Positions 1-6,700 of a stretch of DNA of 25,855 bases are shown piece by piece. Position 1 is the first letter of the stretch; each line of letters starts with the position of its first letter. The stretch covers positions 1 to 25,855 of the forward strand of contig CAZTDR010000037.1 in the NCBI GenBank assembly GCA_964612855.1, given 5' to 3'. A program made the position numbers and the translations under genes. The notes beneath the pieces were generated by a model. That model was not told the origin of the DNA and did not search any database. It worked only from the letters and a program-made list of their open reading frames with translations. Source of the stretch: DATIJJ01 sp964612855 (GTDB lineage Bacteria > Pseudomonadota > Gammaproteobacteria > DSM-16500).

Positions 1-40
1 GCATTGTATAAAACATCAACTGATTAACCGGACACTAGTG

Positions 41-60
41 CGGCACGCCGTGCCCCTACA
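41..60. repeat. Half of a short palindromic repeat
   Basis: The block reads CGGCACGCCGTGCCCCTACA. It contains a small self-complementary core (GGCACG / CGTGCC) and ends in CCCCTACA, the same right edge as the family 3 elements at 4296-4370 and 13974-14027. No left arm is visible. It is probably a remnant of an intergenic palindromic repeat. The rest of 1-195 shows no gene and no convincing promoter. Confidence 0.35.
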
Positions 61-195
61 AAAACAGATTTACACAACGTTGAGAATTTTTCTTCCTACA
101 GAGTTAGCCTATTTTGAGGAATGAGATTTTAAGCCTCCTTTAATCTCTTTGCGCTACACTAAAATCACTAATAAATAAAAGGACAACTAATAGTT

Positions 196-1581
196 ATGCA
201 AATTCAAATCGATGGCAGAAATATTGAAGATATCAGTGATGTTCTTTTTCCTATTTTAAATGGGCGTGAAGATAAAGCGCAGAAATTAACCGATTTTAAT
301 CATGCAATTAGCGTATTAAGACAGGCTATGGCCGAAAAAGGCCTAACAGATGAATGGAAAGATTTTATCAACTCATTAGAAAAAGCAGCAAAATCATCTA
401 TATCCTACGATGCATACCCTTTATTATCCGAATTAGCTTACCGTACTGCGTTCAAATTAAATGATATCAATCATTCAGGCAATAATGAACGTTATTGTGA
501 CCTATTGAAAAAAATTGAAACCCGTGCGAAGGATAATACGAGTGTAGGGTTACGATTTAAACATACTTGCAACACCATGCAAGCCGTGGCTGGCTTTTTT
601 ATTACCATTTATGGTCTTATGATGGTCTTCAACCCTTTTACCTTCGTTCTTGGCATTTTGGTCATGTCTGCAGGCGCAGGCATCTGTGGAAGTGGGTTCC
701 ATGATCCGGCCGGTAATCAAATTATAATTGGACAGAAATATCACCGAACTTATGCCTGCTTATCAACTGTCAATAAAACATTATCCAGTCTAGCAGAGGC
801 TAATGCTGTTCACGTCTATCCGGATGGCGGTAGAGTCATTATGTCAGAAACAAGAGACACACCTTCGACAGATGACGAACTAGAAGCACCTACACCCCCC
901 CGTACAAAAATTCAAATCAATAACAAAGATATTGCATCCATTGATGACTTACTTTTTACTATTTTGAATGGGCGTGAGCATGAAGCTGAAAAAAGCGATG
1001 ATTTACAGGATGCTATTGATGTATTAGAAAAAATTATTCAAGAAAATGATCAAACTGATAATGCAGCATTTAAAACCCTCGTCAAGGAATTAAAAGAAGT
1101 AAGACTGTCAAACTTGTCGCCACATGAATTTCCTTTATTCTCCGAATTAGCTTATCGTACTGCACTCCAAATTCAAAATCACACTCATACTCCTTCTCGA
1201 TTTGAAGTCCTGCTTACAAAAATCGAAGAGCGTGCAAAAAAACTCGATGACTATTACCTCTTGCCCCAATCCGTCATCTTTAGAAAAGTGCTCAACGCAG
1301 CATTCATCGCGTTAGGTGCGCTGTATGTTATAGCGGGCGGCGCTTTAATAAGCCACGGATTTTTCCCCGGTATTGCCGTCGTAGCCGCCGGTGTGCTCCT
1401 GATAAGAAATGGATACAACAGCATAAAACAGCTTACTACGCAAAGTGAAACGAAAGAAAAGTATGTGAAAATCAATGAATCCATGCTGGGATGTGTTTCA
1501 ACGCTTTTTGCACCACGTTCTCGCGTCCCAACGCCTGAAGGACAACCGAGCCAAAGAATAACCGTCGGTGCTTGCGGTTAA
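196..1581 (+). CDS. Unrecognised membrane protein made of two tandem homologous modules
   Basis: I do not recognise this 461-residue protein. It contains the same module twice, at about residues 2-205 and 238-446. Each copy opens with IQI-[D/N]-x3-I and a segment containing ILNGRE. A helical region follows, then LxSELAYRTA, then a basic I-E-x-R-A-K, and then a hydrophobic hairpin (about 131-168 and 366-402) that could span or insert into a membrane twice. A polar linker at about 206-236 contains acidic and proline-rich stretches. There is no signal peptide. The ATG follows AAAGGACAAC by about 8 bases, a usable ribosome-binding site. The gene converges on kdsA, so it is not part of that operon. 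The layout (no leader peptide, internal membrane hairpins, unknown fold) is compatible with a host-directed secreted effector of an intracellular bacterium, but that is inference only; an integral membrane housekeeping protein is equally possible. Confidence 0.8.
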   Translation: MQIQIDGRNIEDISDVLFPILNGREDKAQKLTDFNHAISVLRQAMAEKGLTDEWKDFINSLEKAAKSSISYDAYPLLSELAYRTAFKLNDINHSGNNERYCDLLKKIETRAKDNTSVGLRFKHTCNTMQAVAGFFITIYGLMMVFNPFTFVLGILVMSAGAGICGSGFHDPAGNQIIIGQKYHRTYACLSTVNKTLSSLAEANAVHVYPDGGRVIMSETRDTPSTDDELEAPTPPRTKIQINNKDIASIDDLLFTILNGREHEAEKSDDLQDAIDVLEKIIQENDQTDNAAFKTLVKELKEVRLSNLSPHEFPLFSELAYRTALQIQNHTHTPSRFEVLLTKIEERAKKLDDYYLLPQSVIFRKVLNAAFIALGALYVIAGGALISHGFFPGIAVVAAGVLLIRNGYNSIKQLTTQSETKEKYVKINESMLGCVSTLFAPRSRVPTPEGQPSQRITVGACG

Positions 1582-1598
1582 CAGATAAAACAAATGAA

Positions 1599-1636
1599 GG
1601 TGGATTATGGGCAAGCTTCTTGCACCGTAATCCACC
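1599..1636. repeat. Family 1 single half-hairpin, possible bidirectional terminator
   Basis: GGTGGATTA (1599-1607) pairs with TAATCCACC (1628-1636). The inner arms (GGGCAAG / CTTGCACC) pair with one bulge. It is one half-unit of the family that occurs as head-to-head pairs at 11870, 12591, 19436 and 25598. It lies between two convergent genes and could stop transcription from either side, although there is no long T run. Confidence 0.6.
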
Positions 1637-1648
1637 CATTTGATGTCA

Positions 1649-2491
1649 TTACTTGTTCATTAACTCTTGCTCCGCAAAACCAAATCGTTTCACGGTGTGG
1701 TCGATAGCCTGCAAACAAACCAATAAATCTTCTAATTTACCCAATGGCCACATATTAGGACCATCGGATGGCGCATGATCCGGATCTGGATGGGTTTCCA
1801 TAAATAAACCGGCGATCCCTGCCGCCATCGCTGCGCGGGCTAAGACCGGTACAAATTCTCGCTGTCCCCCTGTTGCGCTACCTAAGCCGCCAGGCAGTTG
1901 CACAGAGTGCGTCGCATCAAACACAACGGGGCAACCCGTTTGCCGCATCACTGCCAACGAGCGCATATCAGACACCAAATTGTTATACCCAAAACAAACA
2001 CCACGTTCGCAAACCATAATTTGTTCATTGCCGGTACTGCGGGCTTTCTCTACGACATTTTTCATGTCCCAAGGCGAGAGAAACTGACCTTTTTTAATAT
2101 TGACCGGTAATTCCTGACGTGCGACACGTTCTATATAATTCGTTTGTCGGCATAAAAAAGCAGGGGTTTGCAATACATCGACGACATCGGCCACTTCTTC
2201 AATCGGCGTATCTTCGTGAACATCGGTCAAGACAGGCACTTTTAACGCCTTTTTGACTTCGCTTAAAATACGCAACCCTTCTTCGACACCCGGGCCGCGA
2301 AAACTTTTACCCGATGAGCGATTGGCTTTATCAAAAGAACTTTTATAAATAAAAGGAATATTAAGACGCTCGGTGAGTTCTTTTAATTCCCCTGCGGTAT
2401 CCAGCGCAAATTGTTCACTCTCGATCACACAAGGACCGGCGATCAGAAAAAAAGGTTTATCTAAACCGACTTCAAAACCACATACCTGCAT
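1649..2491 (-). CDS. kdsA: 3-deoxy-D-manno-octulosonate 8-phosphate synthase
   Basis: Condenses phosphoenolpyruvate with arabinose 5-phosphate to Kdo 8-phosphate, the committed cytosolic step toward the Kdo sugars of the lipopolysaccharide inner core. The 280-residue protein is full length for the family. It shows KSSFDKANRSS (50-60), FRGPG, TDVHE, the RQT motif (115-117), FDATH and METHPDPDHAPSDGP. Cys21 in GPCVIES, together with His195, Glu232 and Asp243, occupies the four metal-ligand positions of the metal-dependent class; the E. coli class has Asn instead of Cys. The gene overlaps the 3' end of pyrG by 20 bp and has AGGAGAA about 6 bases before its ATG, so it is probably translated from the pyrG message. 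The eno gene, which often follows in related bacteria, is absent; a convergent unknown gene follows instead. Confidence 0.97.
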   Translation of the reverse strand: MQVCGFEVGLDKPFFLIAGPCVIESEQFALDTAGELKELTERLNIPFIYKSSFDKANRSSGKSFRGPGVEEGLRILSEVKKALKVPVLTDVHEDTPIEEVADVVDVLQTPAFLCRQTNYIERVARQELPVNIKKGQFLSPWDMKNVVEKARSTGNEQIMVCERGVCFGYNNLVSDMRSLAVMRQTGCPVVFDATHSVQLPGGLGSATGGQREFVPVLARAAMAAGIAGLFMETHPDPDHAPSDGPNMWPLGKLEDLLVCLQAIDHTVKRFGFAEQELMNK

Positions 2492-4118
2492 TGCGCTTCT
2501 CCTGATAAGCTTTTGTTGCCTCTACAAACCCACTAAACAAGGGATGACCGTCACGGGGTGATGAAGTAAATTCGGGATGGAATTGGCAGCCGATAAACCA
2601 AGGATGATCCGGTAATTCAATCATTTCTACCAATTCACCTTGCTCGGAACGTCCTGATACTTTTAAGCCTGCTGCTGTAATGGCAGGTAATAAATTATTA
2701 TTCACTTCGTAACGATGGCGATGACGCTCCACGATAGTCGCTTTGCCATAGATTTTGCGTGCCAACGAACCTTCCACTAACTGACAGACTTGACCACCCA
2801 ACCGCATGGTACCGCCTTTATCTGATTCTTCTGAGCGTATTTCGCGCTTGCCCGATGCGTCAACCCATTCCGTGACTAATGCAACGACAGGATAAGGTGT
2901 GGTTAAATCAAACTCGCTGCTATTGGCTTTGGCCATACCGGCTTTGTTGCGTGCATATTCCACCAGTGCAATCTGCATCCCAAGACAAATGCCCAAATAC
3001 GGTACTTTATTTTCGCGAGCGAAACGCACCGCAGCAATTTTACCCTCAATACCACGGTGACCAAATCCACCAGGAACAATAATGCCATCCATGCCTTTTA
3101 AAATTTCTATTCCTTCGCGCTCAATTTCTTCGGCGTGAAGATACTGAATATTCACGCGCGTACGCGTTTGAATGCCAGCATGTAACATCGCTTCAATGAG
3201 TGATTTATAGGATTCGGTGAGATCCATATACTTACCCACCATGGCAATGGTGATTTCATTTGTTGGATTGCGATACGCATCGACGACTTTTTCCCACTCT
3301 GATAAATCCGCGGGATTAGCGTGCAGGCCGAGCATTTCGACCACAATTTCATCTAAGCGTTGACGATGTAATTCGAGGGGGATTTGATAGACAAAATCGA
3401 CATCTTGCAAAGGAATAACGGCACGCTGTTCGACGTTAGTAAATAATGCAATCTTTGAACGCGCGCTTTCAGGCAAAGGTCGATCACAACGACATAATAA
3501 AATATCTGGCTGAATACCAATGGAGCGTAATTCTTTAACCGAGTGTTGGGTAGGCTTGGTTTTAATTTCACCTGCCGTTTTGATATAAGGCACCAAGGTC
3601 AAATGAATAAAGAGGGTGTTGTTCCGCCCGAATTCAGCGCGCATTTGGCGAATCGCTTCGATGAAAGGTAACGATTCGATATCGCCTACCGTACCGCCGA
3701 TTTCAACCAAAGCTACATCAAAGCCATCGGCTGCTTTTTTGATGCAACGCTTAATTTCATCGGTAATGTGAGGAATCACTTGCACGGTGCCGCCGAGATA
3801 ATCGCCCCGCCGTTCTTTTTGCAGAACATTGGCATACACTCGACCGCTGGTAAAATTATTGGCTTTCGACGTTTTAATCCGAACAAATCGTTCATAATGA
3901 CCTAAATCAAGGTCTGTTTCTCCGCCATCGTCTGTCACAAATACTTCACCGTGCTGGGAAGGATTCATGGTGCCCGGATCCACATTAATATAAGGATCAA
4001 GCTTGAGGAGTGTCACCTTCAAGCCACGGGCTTCAAGAATGGTGCCGAGTGAGGCGGAAGCAATGCCCTTCCCCAACGAGGAAACGACACCACCGGTGAT
4101 AAAAATATATCGAGTCAT
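2472..4118 (-). CDS. pyrG: CTP synthase
   Basis: Makes CTP from UTP, ATP and glutamine in the cytosol, downstream of PyrH in pyrimidine nucleotide synthesis. The 548-residue protein has the N-terminal synthetase domain, with SLGKG (14-18) and GGTVGDIES (141-149). The C-terminal class I glutamine amidotransferase domain has its triad as Cys378 (YLGICLGMQ), His514 and Glu516 (FHPEF). I chose the ATG giving MTRYIFITGG because it matches the conserved N-terminus; an in-frame extension to 4217 runs through repeat-rich DNA and has no family similarity. The gene overlaps kdsA by 20 bp. A possible promoter lies about 120 bp upstream, in the gap after tilS. Confidence 0.98.
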   Translation of the reverse strand: MTRYIFITGGVVSSLGKGIASASLGTILEARGLKVTLLKLDPYINVDPGTMNPSQHGEVFVTDDGGETDLDLGHYERFVRIKTSKANNFTSGRVYANVLQKERRGDYLGGTVQVIPHITDEIKRCIKKAADGFDVALVEIGGTVGDIESLPFIEAIRQMRAEFGRNNTLFIHLTLVPYIKTAGEIKTKPTQHSVKELRSIGIQPDILLCRCDRPLPESARSKIALFTNVEQRAVIPLQDVDFVYQIPLELHRQRLDEIVVEMLGLHANPADLSEWEKVVDAYRNPTNEITIAMVGKYMDLTESYKSLIEAMLHAGIQTRTRVNIQYLHAEEIEREGIEILKGMDGIIVPGGFGHRGIEGKIAAVRFARENKVPYLGICLGMQIALVEYARNKAGMAKANSSEFDLTTPYPVVALVTEWVDASGKREIRSEESDKGGTMRLGGQVCQLVEGSLARKIYGKATIVERHRHRYEVNNNLLPAITAAGLKVSGRSEQGELVEMIELPDHPWFIGCQFHPEFTSSPRDGHPLFSGFVEATKAYQEKRNAGMWF

Positions 4119-4192
4119 GGTTGCTTTATCTTTCTGATGAGAGGGGGTTTTAATTGAGTGGGACTTTAACAAAATTGGGGGGTGGCTGCAAT

Positions 4193-4223
4193 GGTGGGCA
4201 TGCTGTGCTTTGTGCACCCTACG
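4193..4223. repeat. Family 2 palindromic repeat, single unit
   Basis: The unit starts GGTGGGCATGCTGTGCTTTG and ends in GCACCCTACG. It is a diverged copy of the unit seen at 13933-13963 and, in paired form, at 16336-16445 and 22494-22546. It lies in the tilS-pyrG gap, upstream of pyrG. Confidence 0.6.
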
Positions 4224-4237
4224 TTAAATATCGAAAA

Positions 4238-4266
4238 ATTATAAAATGTTTCTCTGTACACGAGAA
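4238..4266 (-). promoter_or_regulatory. Possible pyrG-kdsA promoter
   Basis: On the minus strand a perfect TATAAT (4238-4243) lies 17 bp downstream of TTCTCG (4261-4266), a poor -35. Transcription would start near 4231 and give a leader of about 110 nt that includes the family 2 repeat. The -10 is strong but the region is AT-rich, so this is tentative. Confidence 0.35.
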
Positions 4267-4295
4267 AAACTTTTATCTCTTTGAACGAAGGCCTT

Positions 4296-4370
4296 TGTAG
4301 GGGCGGACCCGTGTGTCCGCCCAGCGGCTTCAACTTAAAGTCCGGGCGGACACATGGGTCCGCCCCTACA
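4296..4370. repeat. Family 3 inverted repeat, complete element overlapping the tilS 3' end
   Basis: Two 27-nt arms (4296-4322 and 4344-4370) beginning TGTAGGGGCGGACCC match at 26 of 27 positions around a 21-nt spacer. The spacer plus right arm and flank (4323-4376) recur at 13974-14027 with one difference in 54 nt. The tilS stop codon lies in the spacer, so the right arm is translated as the TilS C-terminus. In RNA it would form a strong hairpin just past the tilS stop. Confidence 0.85.
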
Positions 4371-5621
4371 CAAAAGAGAGCCAAACCCTTTAACCTCCTC
4401 CGCCACCCAAAACCCAACCACCGCTACTAATCTATCCCCCTCATAAATCAAGGGCACTCGATCTCGCAACCAGGGTAACACGCCCCACTGTTGAAACATT
4501 TTTTTCAATTCATGACGATGGTTTCTGCCTGCCAACTGCACCATTTCACCCCCTTGGCGAAATTGTACCGTCACGTTACCTAATCCTTCAGCCTGCAATG
4601 CGCCAATATTTTTTAAGGAGAGCGGCTCGGATACATTCCAAGGAATAATTTGTGAAGGATCATGCGGTGGAAGCGGAGGAGATAAAAATAAATCATCTCG
4701 ATAACGACGCATTTCCGCATTTTTCCAGTGTAGAACCGGCATCTTATCGGAGCGTGCGCCTAGCATATCGCGCAAAATTTGCTGCATTTTTACTGCTGAT
4801 GGCAATAAAAAATTCCCTTGCATCATCCAAGCGCGCAAAGCTTGCGTTTGTTCCAGCGGTTTAAGCGATAATATTTTTTGAACTGATAATGTATTGGGAC
4901 GCGAACCGTGTAAATGGGTTAATAAATCGTTGGTTGTTAAATCAATAAACTGCTGCGCGGATGCACAATTTTCCGCTGTTCGCGCCAGCGTTTTAGTCAG
5001 CGTCGGCCAACGCGCCGTGAGCCGCGGCATAATTTCATGGCGTAAAAAATTTCGCGTAAACTGGGGGTTCGCATTGGACTCATCTTCCACCCAATGCAAT
5101 TGATGTGCTTTCGCATAAGCTTCTATTTGTTCGCGCGTAAACTCGAGGAAAGGTCGTGCATGCCAACCGCAAGCAAATCGTTTGATAGGCGGCATGGCCG
5201 CCAATCCTTGCGGACCTGCACCGCGACATAATTGCAATAAGACAGTTTCTGCTTGGTCATTTTGCTGATGGGCGGTCAGCAATATATCATCCTCGGCCAT
5301 GAGGGTTTGAAAAATTTGATAACGCTGATCACGTAATTGTTCTTCCAGAGAAGAAGAGGTGTCATTCAGCCCGTTTAACTTATGCTCTGAAAACGGCACA
5401 GAGAGCCCTAGACAAACTTTCGCACAATGCATCGCCCACTGTTGGCTTTGCGGACTGATACCGTGATTAATGTAGATAGCCTGTAAATTCGACGGTTGAA
5501 CACGTGCCAAGCCATGCAATAAGACATGGGAATCTACACCGCCGCTGTAGGCAAGCCAATAGCGGCGAGCATGTCCATACTGTTCAACAAACGCTTGTAG
5601 ATGCTCAACCAGTAAGTCCAT
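4335..5621 (-). CDS. tilS: tRNA(Ile)-lysidine synthase
   Basis: Ligates lysine to C34 of the CAU anticodon of a minor tRNA-Ile in an ATP-dependent reaction, so that the tRNA reads AUA and is charged with Ile. The 428-residue protein has the N-type ATP pyrophosphatase loop SGGVDS (26-31), then NHG, TAHQQNDQAET and the RNFLRHEIMPRL segment, with the family's C-terminal domain after it. The start overlaps the accA 3' end by 17 bp, indicating translational coupling. The last 13 residues, from LLCRGGP to the end, are encoded by the right arm of the family 3 repeat, so the native C-terminus has been replaced or extended by repeat sequence. The body of the protein is intact, and I expect it to be functional. 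Confidence 0.95.
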   Translation of the reverse strand: MDLLVEHLQAFVEQYGHARRYWLAYSGGVDSHVLLHGLARVQPSNLQAIYINHGISPQSQQWAMHCAKVCLGLSVPFSEHKLNGLNDTSSSLEEQLRDQRYQIFQTLMAEDDILLTAHQQNDQAETVLLQLCRGAGPQGLAAMPPIKRFACGWHARPFLEFTREQIEAYAKAHQLHWVEDESNANPQFTRNFLRHEIMPRLTARWPTLTKTLARTAENCASAQQFIDLTTNDLLTHLHGSRPNTLSVQKILSLKPLEQTQALRAWMMQGNFLLPSAVKMQQILRDMLGARSDKMPVLHWKNAEMRRYRDDLFLSPPLPPHDPSQIIPWNVSEPLSLKNIGALQAEGLGNVTVQFRQGGEMVQLAGRNHRHELKKMFQQWGVLPWLRDRVPLIYEGDRLVAVVGFWVAEEVKGFGSLLCRGGPMCPPGL

Positions 5622-6561
5622 ACGACATCAAGCGTTGATAACGCTGCTCAAGTAATTGCGGGATAGGATAACCTTGCAATTCCGCTAATTTTTTCGCGAG
5701 AATATCTTTCAAGGTGGCAGCCGCAGCATCATAATCTCGATGGGCGCCGCCTACGGGTTCAGGAACAATTTGATCAATCAACCCTGCTGCTAAATTTTTA
5801 TCCGCAGAAACGCCCATTGCCTCTGCCGCTTGGGCTGCTTTTTCCGCGCTTTTCCATAAGATAGAAGCACAGCCTTCTGGCGAAATGACGGAATAAATCG
5901 AATATTGCATCATTAACGTATAATCACCCACGCCAATTGCGAGCGCGCCGCCTGAGCCGCCTTCACCAATGACTGTGCATATAATCGGTGTTTTTAAGCG
6001 TGATAAAACTAACAAGTTACGCGCGATGGCTTCACTTTGATTACGTTCTTCAGCACCAATGCCAGGATAAGCACCGGGGGTATCGATAAATGTCATAATC
6101 GGCAATTTGAATTTTTCAGCCATTTGCATTAAACGCAGCGCTTTTCGATAATCTTCGGGCTGCGGCATGCCAAAATTGCGTTCGATTTTTTCCTGCGTTT
6201 TACGCCCTTTTTCATGACTAATGACGACCACGGGCTGGCCGTTAAATCGTGCGAGTCCAGCGACAATGGAGGGGCCTTTTGATACAGCTCGATCACCGTG
6301 TAATTCATCAAATTCGGTAAATAGTCTTTCTATATAATCCAAGGCATGAGGACGTAGCGGATGACGTGCCAATTGGGTAACCTGCCAAGGCGTTAATTTA
6401 GAAAAAACATCTTTGGTCAATTGTCGACTTTTTGCTTCCAGTCGGGAAATTTCATCGGTAATATTGATATCGCTATCTTTTCCGACCATACGCAATTCTT
6501 GGATTTTTGCTTCCAATTCTGCGATGGGTTGTTCAAAATCAAGAAAATTTAAGTTCATCAT
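5605..6561 (-). CDS. accA: Acetyl-CoA carboxylase carboxyltransferase subunit alpha
   Basis: With AccD it transfers the carboxyl group from biotin on AccB to acetyl-CoA, giving malonyl-CoA for fatty-acid synthesis. The 318-residue protein carries the conserved N-terminus LNFLDFEQPIAELEAKI, HEKGRKTQEKIERNFGMP, DTPGAYPGIGAEERNQSE and the oxyanion-type GEGGSGGALAIG. An in-frame extension to 6615 is not conserved. Two adjacent ATG codons (6561 and 6558) are possible starts; AGAGAC lies 4-5 bases before the first, and family proteins start at either equivalent. It overlaps tilS by 17 bp. It is divergent from dnaE, whereas in E. coli dnaE and accA are co-directional. Confidence 0.97.
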   Translation of the reverse strand: MMNLNFLDFEQPIAELEAKIQELRMVGKDSDINITDEISRLEAKSRQLTKDVFSKLTPWQVTQLARHPLRPHALDYIERLFTEFDELHGDRAVSKGPSIVAGLARFNGQPVVVISHEKGRKTQEKIERNFGMPQPEDYRKALRLMQMAEKFKLPIMTFIDTPGAYPGIGAEERNQSEAIARNLLVLSRLKTPIICTVIGEGGSGGALAIGVGDYTLMMQYSIYSVISPEGCASILWKSAEKAAQAAEAMGVSADKNLAAGLIDQIVPEPVGGAHRDYDAAAATLKDILAKKLAELQGYPIPQLLEQRYQRLMSYGLTG

Positions 6562-6586
6562 CGATGTCTCTATTGAAATTGGCCAT

Positions 6587-6615
6587 ATGATAGCTGATAT
6601 ACAATAAACCGTCAT
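6587..6615 (-). promoter_or_regulatory. Possible accA promoter using the repeat edge as -35
   Basis: On the minus strand ATGACG (6610-6615), which is the outer end of the family 4 repeat, lies 17 bp upstream of TATCAT (6587-6592). A start near 6580 would give a leader of about 20 nt. The match to TTGACA/TATAAT is moderate (4/6 and 5/6). Confidence 0.35.
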
Positions 6616-6667
6616 CCCCGAATGCTTTTAATGAGGAGATCCCCGACAAAAGCATTCGGGGATGACG
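6610..6667. repeat. Family 4 inverted repeat upstream of dnaE
   Basis: CGTCATCCCCGAATGCTTTT (6610-6629) and its exact reverse complement (6648-6667) flank an 18-nt centre; arms match 20 of 20. A longer copy lies just past the dnaE stop at 10153-10228, and a degenerate one at 16375-16407. It lies in the intergenic space between the divergent accA and dnaE genes. Confidence 0.9.
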
Positions 6668-6700
6668 TAAAGGTGCACCACGCGCATAAAGGATTAATCC

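Noticed and set aside
1254..1484. Antisense open frame within the duplicated membrane protein gene
   Set aside because: It is a shadow frame with no ribosome-binding site; the sense frame shows clear internal homology.
4119..4217. N-terminal extension of PyrG by 33 residues
   Set aside because: The extension is not conserved and enters repeat DNA; the family N-terminus begins at the ATG ending at 4118.
4166..4417. 83-residue minus-strand frame with GADPCVRPD-like text
   Set aside because: It is translated family 3 repeat overlapping tilS, with no independent support.
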